Source of the DNA: Nitrospira sp.
GTDB taxonomy: Bacteria; Nitrospirota; Thermodesulfovibrionia; Thermodesulfovibrionales; SM23-35
Length of the DNA: 38,596 nucleotides
Assembly (NCBI GenBank): GCA_016873615.1
Contig: VGWX01000017.1
Span: 1 to 38,596, forward strand
Direction: 5' to 3'
Shown here: positions 1-10,255 of the stretch, piece after piece
Position numbering within the stretch: position 1 is the stretch's first letter
Layout of the letters: each line of letters opens with the position of its first letter
The notes under the pieces: generated by a model
The model's database searches: none
What the model saw: only the letters and a program-made list of their open reading frames with translations
Told to the model about the DNA's origin: nothing
Translations under genes and position numbers: made by a program

Positions 1-42
1 TATCATTTCCGGAAAGTATTCGAACAGCACTTCCGGATGATA
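1..42. repeat. Imperfect inverted repeat (TATCATttCCGGAA ... TTCCGGATGATA) at the window edge
   Basis: Read directly: left arm 1-14, right arm 31-42, arms identical apart from a 2-nt bulge. Confidence 0.6.
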
Positions 43-329
43 GAGAGAAAAGATAATTTTGTGTTTTGAAGCAAGATTTAGAAATTATTAGGTGAAGCAG
101 TCACCCGAGATCCCTATATTGCTCCGTTGTATTGCCGCATTTTTGTCTTCATCTGTTACGTGTCTGATCTTAAATGCCATAGTATTCTAAAAAATTGACT
201 TAAGTATCAACTCGAAACCATTGAAAAAATAAGCAATATCGGGTAATATTAATCTCCAACTTTAGAAGGGGACACTGGTAAAGTGGATTATTCATCATCA
301 AAAATCCTCTCTTATTATGGGAAGGTCTT

Positions 330-1400
330 GTGAAAGAACTTGAAAAATTAAGAAAAGAAATCGATGAGATTGATACCAAAATCCTGAATCTTCTGAACAA
401 AAGATCCGATATAGTCCTGAACATCGCCAATATCAAACGGAACAAGCAGGCAAAATTCTATTCGCCTGAACGTGAGAGACAGATATTAGAACGTCTTACA
501 AACCTGAATAAAGGGCCGTTTCCGAATGAAACCCTGAAGGTCATTTACCGTGAGATTCTCTCCGCCTCTCTATCGCTCGAAGAGCCTTTAAAGGTTGCCT
601 GTCTGGGACCTCTTGCGACTTTTACTCATCTTGCAGGCCTCAGACATTTTGGGGCATCCGCCTCTTTTGTGCCGGTTGGAAGCATCAAGGATGTCTTTGA
701 CGCTGTTGAAACCGATAAGGCGGATTTCGGAGTTGTGCCCATTGAGAACTCAAATGAAGGTGTTGTCAGTTATACGCTTGATATGTTCATGGACTATGAT
801 CTCAAAATCTCTGCCGAGATAATGCTCGAAATATCCCAGAACCTCCTTTCAAAGAGCGGGGATAAATCAAAGATAAAAAAAGTTTATTCTCATCCGCATG
901 CAGCTGCACAATGCAGGAGATGGCTGGAATCAAACCTTCCCGGGATACCTGTGCTTGAGATTACCAGCACTGCCAAGGCAGCTGAGTTTGCAGCACGGGA
1001 AGATGCTGCTGCTGCCATTGCGAGCGAACTGGCTGCAAAAGTTTACGCCCTGAATTTTGTCGAGAAGAATATCGAAGACAGCAGGCACAACTTTACAAGG
1101 TTTCTTGTTATCTCAAAAGAATTTCCTAAAAGGTCAGGACAGGACAAGACCTCTGTCATGCTCTCACTGAAAGACAGGCCCGGCAGCCTTTATAGCAGCC
1201 TTGAACCTTTCAAAAAGGCCAAGATCAATCTGACCAAAATTGAATCGAGGCCCTCTAAAAGGAAGGCATGGGAATATATATTCTTCGTAGATATGGAAGG
1301 GCATATAGAAGACAGTAAACTGAAAAAAGCAATCGAAGCCGTGAAAGATAATTGCCTTTATCTAAAGGTTCTTGGATCATATCCCCATGGAGGACTTTAA
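330..1400 (+). CDS. pheA: Bifunctional chorismate mutase / prephenate dehydratase (P-protein) with C-terminal ACT domain
   Basis: N-terminal chorismate mutase helix (LRKEIDEIDTKILNLLNKR), prephenate dehydratase motifs (GPLATFTHLA, PIENSNEGVV, NFTRFLVI), ACT motif ESRPSKRKAWEYIFFVD; GTG start. Confidence 0.95.
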   Translation: MKELEKLRKEIDEIDTKILNLLNKRSDIVLNIANIKRNKQAKFYSPERERQILERLTNLNKGPFPNETLKVIYREILSASLSLEEPLKVACLGPLATFTHLAGLRHFGASASFVPVGSIKDVFDAVETDKADFGVVPIENSNEGVVSYTLDMFMDYDLKISAEIMLEISQNLLSKSGDKSKIKKVYSHPHAAAQCRRWLESNLPGIPVLEITSTAKAAEFAAREDAAAAIASELAAKVYALNFVEKNIEDSRHNFTRFLVISKEFPKRSGQDKTSVMLSLKDRPGSLYSSLEPFKKAKINLTKIESRPSKRKAWEYIFFVDMEGHIEDSKLKKAIEAVKDNCLYLKVLGSYPHGGL

Positions 1401-2494
1401 TGATTAAACCGCCATCTTATATCGCAGATATAAAACCCTATGTCCCCGGAAAACCAGTAGAGGAACTTGAACGCGAACTGGGGATTAAGGATTCTGTAAA
1501 GCTTGCATCCAATGAGAACCCCTTGGGCCCATCGCCAATGGCTTTAAAGGCGATATTGGATGATCTGGCAAATACAAAACATTCGAACAGCTTAAACAGG
1601 TATCCGGATGGAAGCGGATATTATATTAAGAAAGCATTATCAGAAAAACTGTCTGTTTCTGAAGATGAGATAATCCTGGGGAACGGCTCAAATGAACTGA
1701 TCGATATTGCAGCAAGGACATTTCTCAAGCCGGGAGACGAGGCTGTCATGGCCCATCCATCGTTTGTTGTCTATCCGATGTCAACTCAGGCAATAGGCGC
1801 TAAATCCGTTCAGATACCTTTGAAAAATTATACCCATGACCTCGATGCCATGGCTGATGCAGTTACACCCCTGACCAAAATGCTTTTTATTGCGAATCCA
1901 AATAACCCGACCGGAACTATCAACAAACAGGACGAGTTTGACCGCCTGATGAAACGGCTTCCTGATGGGATATTGCTCATAGTAGATGAGGCTTATTATG
2001 AATATGTTGCTGAACATGATTATGCTGACAGCATGAAGCATTTCAGAGAAGGAAGAGACATGCTGATACTCAGGACGTTTTCAAAAATGTATGGCCTTGC
2101 AGGTCTCAGAATCGGGTATGGCATAGCCGGGAAAGATATTATCACTGAAATTAATAAGCTCAGGCCGCCTTTTAACACGAGCTCTCTCTCACAGAAAGCA
2201 GCGATTTGGGCGCTAAAAGACGATGCTCATGTTAAGGCTACCAGGGAAGTTAATGACGAGGGGAAAAAGTACCTTTACAGGGAACTTGATTCACTTGGAC
2301 TGAAATATGTTCCTACAGAAGCAAACTTCATCTATATGCCTTTGGAACAGGATTCACTTGCTCTTAATGATAAATTATTAAGACAGGGTGTAATTATCAG
2401 ACCAATGGGCCCGCAGTCAATCAGGGTAACCATAGGCCTGCCTGAAGAAAATAGAAGATTTATTGAGGCCTTAAAGAAGGTCATCAGTCGATAG
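1400..2494 (+). CDS. hisC: Histidinol-phosphate / aromatic aminotransferase (class I/II PLP)
   Basis: NPNNPTG and RTFSKMYGLAGLRIGY motifs; ATG at 1400 overlaps the pheA stop (TAATG), so the longer upstream ORF start (1352) is unlikely. Confidence 0.93.
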   Translation: MIKPPSYIADIKPYVPGKPVEELERELGIKDSVKLASNENPLGPSPMALKAILDDLANTKHSNSLNRYPDGSGYYIKKALSEKLSVSEDEIILGNGSNELIDIAARTFLKPGDEAVMAHPSFVVYPMSTQAIGAKSVQIPLKNYTHDLDAMADAVTPLTKMLFIANPNNPTGTINKQDEFDRLMKRLPDGILLIVDEAYYEYVAEHDYADSMKHFREGRDMLILRTFSKMYGLAGLRIGYGIAGKDIITEINKLRPPFNTSSLSQKAAIWALKDDAHVKATREVNDEGKKYLYRELDSLGLKYVPTEANFIYMPLEQDSLALNDKLLRQGVIIRPMGPQSIRVTIGLPEENRRFIEALKKVISR

Positions 2495-2520
2495 TTGTTG
2501 TTTAAGTAGGGCCACCTATA

Positions 2521-2642
2521 TGTCATTCCCGCTTGTCGGGTATCTTTCATATTCCCCCTTAATAAAGGGGGTGAGGGGGTTGTGTGAAGAAGGATTCTCG
2601 CCCCGGCGAGTCGCTGAGGCGACTGGACAAGCCAGAATGACA
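2521..2642. repeat. Composite intergenic repeat bounded by an 18-nt imperfect IR (TGTCATTCCCGCTTGTC ... GGACAAGCCAGAATGACA), containing a C5/G5 hairpin and a TCGCC/GGCGA double palindrome
   Basis: Arms read directly at 2521-2538 and 2625-2642; internal parts resemble sequences at 17047-17073, 25734-25787 and 29612-29662. Confidence 0.75.
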
Positions 2643-2702
2643 CAATTACACACAAGGATGTGGTTTTACTTTATGGACTTATTAATAAATACGGAGGAAT
2701 AA

Positions 2703-3728
2703 ATGGATATTATTGTCTTAAATCCGGGCGCAACAGAAAAGGAACTCAGACACATCGTAAAAAAGCTTGAAAGCCGAGGGCTCAAAGCGAATATATCAAA
2801 AGGCACTGAAAGAACAATCATCGGAGTCATAGGGGATACCTCCAAGATAACCGAGGAGGAAGAAAATGCCATAAGGGTGATGCACGGGGTAGAAGATGTA
2901 ATGAGGATCCTGAAGCCCTACAAACTTGCAAGCAGGGATTTCAAGGCAAAGGATACGGCAATAAATGTAGGAGGGCAAATAATCGGAGGCAAAAAAATAC
3001 AGGTGATTGCAGGGCCCTGCGCTGTAGAGAACAAAACCATACTCATGAATATTGCAGAGAAAGTAAAGGATGCAGGCGCTTCATTTATCAGGGGCGGGGC
3101 ATTCAAGCCGCGCACTTCCCCGTATTCTTTCCAGGGTCTTGGTGAAGAAGGCCTGAAATATCTTGCAGATGTCAGGAAGAAATGGGGACTCCCGGTTGTA
3201 ACCGAACTGATGGATCCGAGGGATATGGAGGTCATAGCAAAATATGCCGACATCATTCAGATAGGGGCAAGGAATATGCAGAATTTCAGACTGCTGCTTG
3301 AGGCAGGCACATCAAAAAAACCAATCTTACTGAAAAGAGGATTATCAGCAACTATCAAAGAATGGCTCATGGCTGCCGAATATATAATGTCAAAGGGAAA
3401 TCATAATGTAATCCTCTGTGAAAGAGGCATAAGGACATTTGAGACAGCGACAAGAAATACCCTTGACCTGAGCGCAGTGCCTGTTCTGAAAAAACTTACA
3501 CATTTGCCCATTGTTGTGGACCCAAGCCACGGGGTCGGCAGGTGGGATCTTGTTGCGCCTATGGCAAAGGCTGCTGTGGCAGCAGGGGCTGACGGACTCA
3601 TGATCGAGGTTCATACAAACCCTGAAGAAGCACTATCCGACGGCGAACAATCTCTGAGACCGGGTGATTTTAAGAAACTAATGAAAGAACTGAAACCAAT
3701 CGCTGCTGCTGTTGGAAGAGAGATATGA
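2703..3728 (+). CDS. aroF: 3-deoxy-7-phosphoheptulonate (DAHP) synthase, N-terminal ACT-like domain (Thermotoga AroG type)
   Basis: [59 protein letters not shown] motifs. Confidence 0.95.
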   Translation: MDIIVLNPGATEKELRHIVKKLESRGLKANISKGTERTIIGVIGDTSKITEEEENAIRVMHGVEDVMRILKPYKLASRDFKAKDTAINVGGQIIGGKKIQVIAGPCAVENKTILMNIAEKVKDAGASFIRGGAFKPRTSPYSFQGLGEEGLKYLADVRKKWGLPVVTELMDPRDMEVIAKYADIIQIGARNMQNFRLLLEAGTSKKPILLKRGLSATIKEWLMAAEYIMSKGNHNVILCERGIRTFETATRNTLDLSAVPVLKKLTHLPIVVDPSHGVGRWDLVAPMAKAAVAAGADGLMIEVHTNPEEALSDGEQSLRPGDFKKLMKELKPIAAAVGREI

Positions 3729-4603
3729 TAACAGATAGAAATGATCCTCTATTTTTTGATAGGGTAACCATACTCGGAGTTGGTCTGATCGGCGCATCTT
3801 TTGCGCTCGCGCTGAAGAAATACGGGCTTTGCAATAAGATAACAGGTCATGGCAGGAACGAGAATAACCTTAAGAAGGCGGGAGAGAAAGGAATCATAGA
3901 CGCATATGCCCTTGATCCGGTTAAGGCGTGCAGAGATTCAGACCTTGTGTTGTTTTCTGCCCCGGTCGGAAGTTTTATCGATATTGCAAAAAAAATATGC
4001 AGTTCTTTTAAACAAGGCGCGATTATTACGGATGTCGGCAGTGTCAAGGGAAAGCTTGTGCATGATATGGAAGGATTAATGCCGAAAGGAACTTTTTTTG
4101 TTGGAGGGCATCCTATTGCAGGCAGTGACCGTTCAGGGATTGATACAGCATCCGCCGGTATCTTTCAAAATGCAAAGTGCATTATCACTCCCACCGCTAA
4201 AACAGATAAAAGCGCCATCAAAAAGGTCGTAACTATGTGGAAGACCTTTGGCTCGCGGGTCAGATTGATCGATCCTGATATACATGACAGGATCTATGCG
4301 GCTGTAAGTCATCTCCCTCATATCATTGCATACGAAATTATAAATACAGTTGCTGATATAGACAGTTCATATCTTGAATTTTCAGGACAAGGCTTTAAAG
4401 ATACTACCCGGATAGCATCAAGCCAGCCGGAGTTATGGCGTGATATCTGTACTTTTAACAAGGATAATCTCCTTGAATCTATCGAGATTTTCAAAAAAAA
4501 TCTTGATAGGGTTAGTCAGTATCTCAGGGCTCATGATTCTGAATCCCTTGAAAAGGATTTTAAAAAGGCCCGGACACTGAGGAAAGGTATTGGACAGGAT
4601 TGA
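3725..4603 (+). CDS. tyrA: Prephenate dehydrogenase
   Basis: Rossmann [37 protein letters not shown] overlap with aroF. Confidence 0.94.
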   Translation: MITDRNDPLFFDRVTILGVGLIGASFALALKKYGLCNKITGHGRNENNLKKAGEKGIIDAYALDPVKACRDSDLVLFSAPVGSFIDIAKKICSSFKQGAIITDVGSVKGKLVHDMEGLMPKGTFFVGGHPIAGSDRSGIDTASAGIFQNAKCIITPTAKTDKSAIKKVVTMWKTFGSRVRLIDPDIHDRIYAAVSHLPHIIAYEIINTVADIDSSYLEFSGQGFKDTTRIASSQPELWRDICTFNKDNLLESIEIFKKNLDRVSQYLRAHDSESLEKDFKKARTLRKGIGQD

Positions 4604-5879
4604 ACTTAATAAAGCAAAACGTTTTAAAGGCGAGTTTTCTCCAACCCCTGACAAATCCATATCTCACAGGGCTGTAATCTTCTCTTCCCTGTCAAAAGGG
4701 GAAAGCATAATCAGGAATTTTCTGAGGGCGGAAGACCCGATGAGCACGGTCAATGCCTTCAGGGCCTTAGGTGTTGATATAAATGATGAAGGCGATGATA
4801 TAGTTGTAAATGGCAATGGAATTTATGGTCTTGCAGAATCTCATAATATCATCGATTGCGGAAACTCGGGGACGACAATCAGGCTGCTTTCAGGGGTGCT
4901 TGCAGGAAATCCATTCTTCTCCGTGCTTACCGGTGACGAATCTTTAAGAATAAGACCCATGGCAAGGGTCATAAACCCTTTACAGCAGATGGGGGCAGAG
5001 ATTATGGCACGGGCAGAAAATAAATACCCTCCACTCGCTATTAAGGGTAAAAAATTACAGTCAATACAATACAAAATGCCTGTAGCCAGTGCACAGGTTA
5101 AATCTGCAATCCTTCTTGCGGGTCTTTATGCGGACGGAGAGACTGTAATCGCAGAACCTGCCAAGTCGAGGGACCATACTGAACGGATGCTGCCGGCATT
5201 TGGCGCCTCAATTAATGTAAACGGACTTCATGTCAGCGTAAAAGGCGGGACTGAACTGAAAGGCGCCGAGGTTTATGTTCCAGGAGACTTTTCGTCTGCG
5301 GCATTTTTTATTATCGGCGCTTTGCTGATCAGGGACTCTGATATTACGATAACCGGCGTAGGAATGAACCCGACAAGGACAGGGCTTTTGAGCGTTCTCA
5401 GAAAAATGGGCGCAGAAATTGAGGTGCAGAATATAAGAAACTTATCAGGTGAGCCTGTTGCGGATATTCACTGCAAAGGCGGTGCAGAGCTGAAAGCTGT
5501 AAGTATTAATAAGGAAGAAATCCCTGCGCTCATCGATGAGTTTCCGATCCTCTGTGTAGCTGCCACTCAGGCCAATGGAACAACAACCATCAGAGGTGCG
5601 GAAGAATTGCGCGTAAAAGAGTCCGACAGGATAAGGAGTATGGCAACAGAACTCGGGAAAATGGGAGTTGCCATAGAAGAGTTCGGGGACGGTCTCAGCA
5701 TCAAAGGGCAGAGCGTTCTGAAAGGTGCGAATATAGAAAGTTACGGTGATCACAGGATTGCGATGGCAATGGCAATCGCCGGACTCATTGCTGACGGTGA
5801 AACGACAATACATGGCGTTTCTTCTGTAAACATCTCGTTCCCCGGATTTTTTCAGATAATAAGGAAATTGACATTATGA
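4590..5879 (+). CDS. aroA: 3-phosphoshikimate 1-carboxyvinyltransferase (EPSP synthase)
   Basis: PDKSISHRAVIFSSL, DCGNSGTTIRLLSG, LRVKESDRI, YGDHRIAMA motifs. Confidence 0.95.
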   Translation: MDRIELNKAKRFKGEFSPTPDKSISHRAVIFSSLSKGESIIRNFLRAEDPMSTVNAFRALGVDINDEGDDIVVNGNGIYGLAESHNIIDCGNSGTTIRLLSGVLAGNPFFSVLTGDESLRIRPMARVINPLQQMGAEIMARAENKYPPLAIKGKKLQSIQYKMPVASAQVKSAILLAGLYADGETVIAEPAKSRDHTERMLPAFGASINVNGLHVSVKGGTELKGAEVYVPGDFSSAAFFIIGALLIRDSDITITGVGMNPTRTGLLSVLRKMGAEIEVQNIRNLSGEPVADIHCKGGAELKAVSINKEEIPALIDEFPILCVAATQANGTTTIRGAEELRVKESDRIRSMATELGKMGVAIEEFGDGLSIKGQSVLKGANIESYGDHRIAMAMAIAGLIADGETTIHGVSSVNISFPGFFQIIRKLTL

Positions 5880-6532
5880 AGCAGGTTATTGCAATAGACG
5901 GCCCTTCAGGTTCAGGGAAGACCACAATAGCCAAGCTTATTGCGGAAGAGCTTGGATTTAATTACCTCGACACAGGCGCCTTATACAGGGCTGTTGCTAT
6001 GGCTTTAATAAAAAATAAGATAAGGCCTGAAGACACTGATGATAAACTGAGGGATATCCTGAAGGAGACGCTTGTTACCTTCAATAATGGAAGGGTGTTC
6101 CTGAATGGTCAGGATGTTTCAGAAGACATAAGGTCAAAAGAGATCGACCATTACTCTTCTGTATTTTCAGCCAGAAAGATTGTAAGGGATTTTCTTCTCG
6201 ACGCCCAGAGGGAAGCTGCTTTGCATAACGACCTTGTTGTTGAAGGCAGAGATACTACAACAGTTGTCTTCCCTGATGCGAAAAAAAAGATTTTCCTGGA
6301 TGCCTCTGTAGAGGAAAGGGCTAAAAGACGATATCTCCAGTTCAGGGGACAAGGCATTGATATAACTATGGATGAGGCGAAAATGAATATAACAGAGAGG
6401 GATAAACGTGACGCAAGCCGTGATATTGCCCCTCTCAGGATAGCAGAAGAAGCCCTGCTGATAGATTCATCTAATCTTTCTATAGAACAAGTCAAGAATA
6501 ATATAATCGAGTTTGTAAGGACTACCCGGTAA
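5876..6532 (+). CDS. cmk: Cytidylate kinase
   Basis: IAIDGPSGSGKTTIAK P-loop, YLDTGALYRAVA, VVEGRDTTTVVFP. Confidence 0.95.
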   Translation: MKQVIAIDGPSGSGKTTIAKLIAEELGFNYLDTGALYRAVAMALIKNKIRPEDTDDKLRDILKETLVTFNNGRVFLNGQDVSEDIRSKEIDHYSSVFSARKIVRDFLLDAQREAALHNDLVVEGRDTTTVVFPDAKKKIFLDASVEERAKRRYLQFRGQGIDITMDEAKMNITERDKRDASRDIAPLRIAEEALLIDSSNLSIEQVKNNIIEFVRTTR

Positions 6533-7368
6533 TGGAAATAATGACAGCAAAGACCGCGGGATTCTGTTTTGGGGTAAAAAGGGCCATTGATATAGCTTTC
6601 CAGATAGCGAAGGGGAAACGTAAGGGTATATATACCCTTGGTCCGATTATCCATAATCCGCAGGTAGTAGATAAGCTAAAAGAAAAAGGGATCATTCCGA
6701 TAGAAAATATTAAAGCAAAAAAAGACATTCAGGCACTGATAATCAGAACCCATGGAATACCTCTCAAACTATCAAAAGAGATTTCCATAAAAGGCTACGA
6801 GATCATAGACGCAACCTGCCCATTTGTAAAAAAGGCCCAGTATTATGCTAAACTCCTTAGTGAAGAAGGGTACCAGGTAATTATCCTTGGGGAGAAAAAC
6901 CATCCGGAGGTAAAAAGTCTGATGAGTTATGTTATTGACAACGCAATAGTTACTAATGGCAAATTACCATTGCCAAAACTCAGAAGCAGGGTGGGAATAG
7001 TTGTACAGACGACGCAAACTCTGGATGTATTAAAGAAGGTATTGTCAGAGGCCATAGTACATGCAAAAGAGATAAAAGTATATAATACAATATGCAATTC
7101 CACGGCCCTGAGACTGAAGGAAACAGAAAATATGGCCAATAAGGTTGACGTAATGTTTGTTGTTGGCGGGAAAAATAGCGCTAATACAACTCAACTCACA
7201 AAACTCTGCAAGTCTCTTTCAGTGCCGACACATCACATAGAGACATCCTCTGAGATTAGAAAAGAGTGGATTGAGAAGGCAAAAAAAATTGGCATTACAG
7301 CCGGGGCTTCAACCCCGAAGTGGATAATAAAAGAAGTAGAAAAAAGAATTAGATATATAGGAGGGTGA
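6532..7368 (+). CDS. ispH: 4-hydroxy-3-methylbut-2-enyl diphosphate reductase
   Basis: AKTAGFCFGVKRAI, IIRTHGIP, DATCPFVKKAQ, GASTPKWII. Confidence 0.95.
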   Translation: MEIMTAKTAGFCFGVKRAIDIAFQIAKGKRKGIYTLGPIIHNPQVVDKLKEKGIIPIENIKAKKDIQALIIRTHGIPLKLSKEISIKGYEIIDATCPFVKKAQYYAKLLSEEGYQVIILGEKNHPEVKSLMSYVIDNAIVTNGKLPLPKLRSRVGIVVQTTQTLDVLKKVLSEAIVHAKEIKVYNTICNSTALRLKETENMANKVDVMFVVGGKNSANTTQLTKLCKSLSVPTHHIETSSEIRKEWIEKAKKIGITAGASTPKWIIKEVEKRIRYIGG

Positions 7369-7375
7369 CAGGTTA

Positions 7376-8962
7376 GTGGAACTTAGAAACGATGAAATGG
7401 AAAAACTCTATGCTGAAACTTTTCAAAGTATTGAAGAAGGGACGATACTGAAAGGTAAAATTTTAGCATTGAGACAAGACGGTGTTATTGTCGATATCGG
7501 ATACAAATCCGAAGGTTTTATCCCGATTGAGGAATTTACAAATCAGGAGACGGCGTCACTCGAACCAGGCAAACACATTGATGTCTTTGTTGAAAGATTA
7601 GAGGACTCGGAAGGGGTTATAAGACTGTCGAAGGATCGTGCGACAAAGATCAAAATATGGGATAACCTTGAGCTTGCGTTGCGGGATGGCAGCCCTGTAC
7701 AAGGCAGGATTACAGGAAAAACAAAAGGGGGCCTGTTAGTCGATATATCAGGGGTAAGTGCATTTCTTCCCGGTTCACAGGTCGATGTAAAGCCCATAAA
7801 AGATATCGATAATCTTATCGGGAAGAAAATAACTTTCAAGGTTATAAAACTGAACAATAAGCTTTCCAACGTCATTGTATCAAGAAGGGCGATTCTCGAA
7901 GGAGAGATCCAGAGAAAGAAGGGTGAAACCCTTGAAAAGTTAAAAGAAGGGCAACTCATGAAGGGGGTTGTAAAAAACATTACAGACTACGGCGTATTTG
8001 TTGACCTTGGAGGGATAGATGGACTGCTGCATATATCAGATATCTCCTGGGGACGCATTAACCATCCATCAGAATTTTTTGCTATAGGAGATGAGATCGA
8101 AGTCCTCATTCTGAAATATGATGAAGAACATGAGAAAGTAACCTTAGGGTATAAACAGAGAAAACCGGATCCCTGGTCAATTGTTGATGAAAAATATCCT
8201 GTCGGCAAAAGAGTAAAGGGGAAAGTTGTCAGCATCACAGATTATGGGGCATTCATCGAACTTGAAGAGGGACTCGAGGGACTCGTGCATATATCCGAGA
8301 TAGACTGGCTGTCCCGGCCGAAACACCCTTCAAAGTATCTTTCTATAGGGGAGACTGTCGAAACGGTTGTATTGAAGGTTGATAAAGAAGAAAGAAGGCT
8401 TTCCCTGAGCATAAAGCAGATAAAACCGAGTCCATGGGAGATGGTTTCGCAGCGGTATAGTGTTGGGCAGAAGATTTCAGGCAAGGTCAAAACTATTACT
8501 GATTTCGGAGTTTTTGTGGGCCTTCCTGAGGGGGTAGACGGTCTTATACATATATCCGACCTTTCATGGACAAAGCATATAAAGCATCCGTCGGAGATCT
8601 TCAGGAAAGGGCAAAAGATCGAGGCAGTTATCCTGGGCATAGAACCTGATGATGAAAAAATGGCTCTTGGTCTGAAGCAGATAGAGACCGATCCCTGGAT
8701 GCATGATATTCCTGAAAGGTTAAAGCTGGGCTCTGAGGTGAATGGGAAAGTGCTCACAATAACTGACTTCGGTATTTTTGTCGAACTGGAGGGAGGGGTT
8801 GAGGGCCTTATTTACTCTTCTGAAATTATCAAACCTGCATCAGGAAAGATCGAGGATGTTATAAAAATAGGCGAAAACATCAGTGTAAGGATAATAAAGA
8901 TAGATTGCGAAGAGAGAAAAATCGGATTGAGCATGAAGAATCTGAAAAGGGTTGAAGAGTGA
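7376..8962 (+). CDS. rpsA: 30S ribosomal protein S1 (six S1 repeats)
   Basis: Six S1 motifs of the KGKVxxITDYGxFVEL...LVHISEI type; GTG start. Confidence 0.93.
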   Translation: MELRNDEMEKLYAETFQSIEEGTILKGKILALRQDGVIVDIGYKSEGFIPIEEFTNQETASLEPGKHIDVFVERLEDSEGVIRLSKDRATKIKIWDNLELALRDGSPVQGRITGKTKGGLLVDISGVSAFLPGSQVDVKPIKDIDNLIGKKITFKVIKLNNKLSNVIVSRRAILEGEIQRKKGETLEKLKEGQLMKGVVKNITDYGVFVDLGGIDGLLHISDISWGRINHPSEFFAIGDEIEVLILKYDEEHEKVTLGYKQRKPDPWSIVDEKYPVGKRVKGKVVSITDYGAFIELEEGLEGLVHISEIDWLSRPKHPSKYLSIGETVETVVLKVDKEERRLSLSIKQIKPSPWEMVSQRYSVGQKISGKVKTITDFGVFVGLPEGVDGLIHISDLSWTKHIKHPSEIFRKGQKIEAVILGIEPDDEKMALGLKQIETDPWMHDIPERLKLGSEVNGKVLTITDFGIFVELEGGVEGLIYSSEIIKPASGKIEDVIKIGENISVRIIKIDCEERKIGLSMKNLKRVEE

Positions 8963-9807
8963 AGAAGTTCCTTCTGATTTTTTTTGGTCTGTTCATGCTC
9001 ATTTTTTTCATAAGCCTTCTCTTTGTCTTTTTTCAAAAAAACATGCCCATAGGAGAGCGGGTTGCGCTTATACGTGTGGAAGGGCCGATCCTTGACTCAA
9101 AAGATACCATTGATGAGCTTAAAGAACATCTAAAAGATCCGTCAATCAAGGCTATCATTATGCGTATTGACAGCCCGGGAGGTGCGGTAGCGCCTTCACA
9201 GGAGATATATGAAGAGGTGAGAAAAGCTGTCACAAAAAAGAAAATAGTAGTTTCCATGGGCTCTGTAGCAGCCTCGGGAGGCTATTATATCGCTGCACCT
9301 GCCACAAGGATTGTTGCCAACCCGGGGACGCTTACAGGGTCAATCGGGGTAATCATGGAAATCCCCAACTTCTCAGGACTCATGAATAAACTCGGCATCA
9401 AAAGTGAGGTAGTAAAAAGCGGCAGACACAAGGATATAGCGTCTGTATTCCGTGGTATTAAAAAAGAGGATAGAGAGATACTCCAGAATGTACTTGATAA
9501 TGTGCACGATCAGTTTATATTGGCAGTTGCTGAAGGCAGAAAGATGCTCCGTGAAGATGTCCGGAAGATCGCAGATGGCCGGATCTTCACCGGTGAACAG
9601 GCGCTTAAGGTAGGCCTTATTGATGAGATCGGCAACCTTGAGGATGCTGTAAAAGTAGCAGGAAAGCTCTCCGGTATAAAAGGAGAACCTGAAGTGGTCA
9701 GCAAGAAAGAAAGATTTTCCTTCAGAGACTTGCTGAAAGGAAGCATGCCGGAAGAACTGACAGATGTTTTCCCGTCAGTGAAAATAAAATACTTATTTAC
9801 ACCTTAA
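8959..9807 (+). CDS. sppA: Signal peptide peptidase SppA
   Basis: N-terminal TM; MRIDSPGGAVAPSQEIYEEV, SMGSVAASGGYYIAAPA, GTLTGSIGVIM. Confidence 0.93.
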   Translation: MKKFLLIFFGLFMLIFFISLLFVFFQKNMPIGERVALIRVEGPILDSKDTIDELKEHLKDPSIKAIIMRIDSPGGAVAPSQEIYEEVRKAVTKKKIVVSMGSVAASGGYYIAAPATRIVANPGTLTGSIGVIMEIPNFSGLMNKLGIKSEVVKSGRHKDIASVFRGIKKEDREILQNVLDNVHDQFILAVAEGRKMLREDVRKIADGRIFTGEQALKVGLIDEIGNLEDAVKVAGKLSGIKGEPEVVSKKERFSFRDLLKGSMPEELTDVFPSVKIKYLFTP

Positions 9808-9828
9808 TTTATCAGGAGGTCATTTGGT

Positions 9829-10110
9829 ATGACTAAATCAGTCCTCATAGAAAAAGTGTCGGAAAGGGTTGGCAGCCTTACAAGAAAGCAGACTGAAATT
9901 GTGGTTGATACGGTTTTTGAAAGTATAAAAGACGCTTTGGTTAAAGGTGAGAAGATCGAAATAAGAGGTTTTGGAAACTTTAAGCCAAAGAGCAGGAGAC
10001 CGAGAAGGGCAAGAAACCCGAAGACAGGCGAGAAGGTTGAAGTGCCTGAAAAAAGAGTTTTGCACTTTAAGGTGGGCAAGGCCCTGAGAGAAGCAATGAA
10101 CCCGAAGTAG
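9829..10110 (+). CDS. HU/IHF family DNA-binding protein
   Basis: IEIRGFGNFKPKSRRPRRARNPKTGE signature. Confidence 0.93.
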   Translation: MTKSVLIEKVSERVGSLTRKQTEIVVDTVFESIKDALVKGEKIEIRGFGNFKPKSRRPRRARNPKTGEKVEVPEKRVLHFKVGKALREAMNPK

Positions 10111-10255
10111 CACTTCTCTTTCCCTAATTGTATTTTTCTTTTGAATCGATAATCTTTCTTGTTAAGGGAAGGGATGTTTCTGAAGATTTTCTGTCTGGAA
10201 TTTTTGTCCCCAAAAAATCCGCTCAAATTCTCTATCCTCATCTGTTAGCAATTTT

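Noticed and set aside
240-330. Possible T-box or peptide attenuator upstream of pheA
   Set aside because: No T-box consensus and no Phe-rich leader ORF with terminator/antiterminator found.
2520-2702. 60-aa plus-strand ORF in the hisC-aroF spacer
   Set aside because: Consists of the composite repeat translated; no RBS or coding character.
7543-8757. Long minus-strand ORFs antisense to rpsA (7543-7980, 7987-8238, 8242-8757)
   Set aside because: Serine/proline-rich mirror ORFs created by codon bias of the real S1 gene on the other strand.
10111-10150. Possible intrinsic terminator after the HU/IHF gene (GAAGT-agc-ACTTC then T-rich)
   Set aside because: Stem of only 5 bp and an interrupted T-tract; too weak to call.
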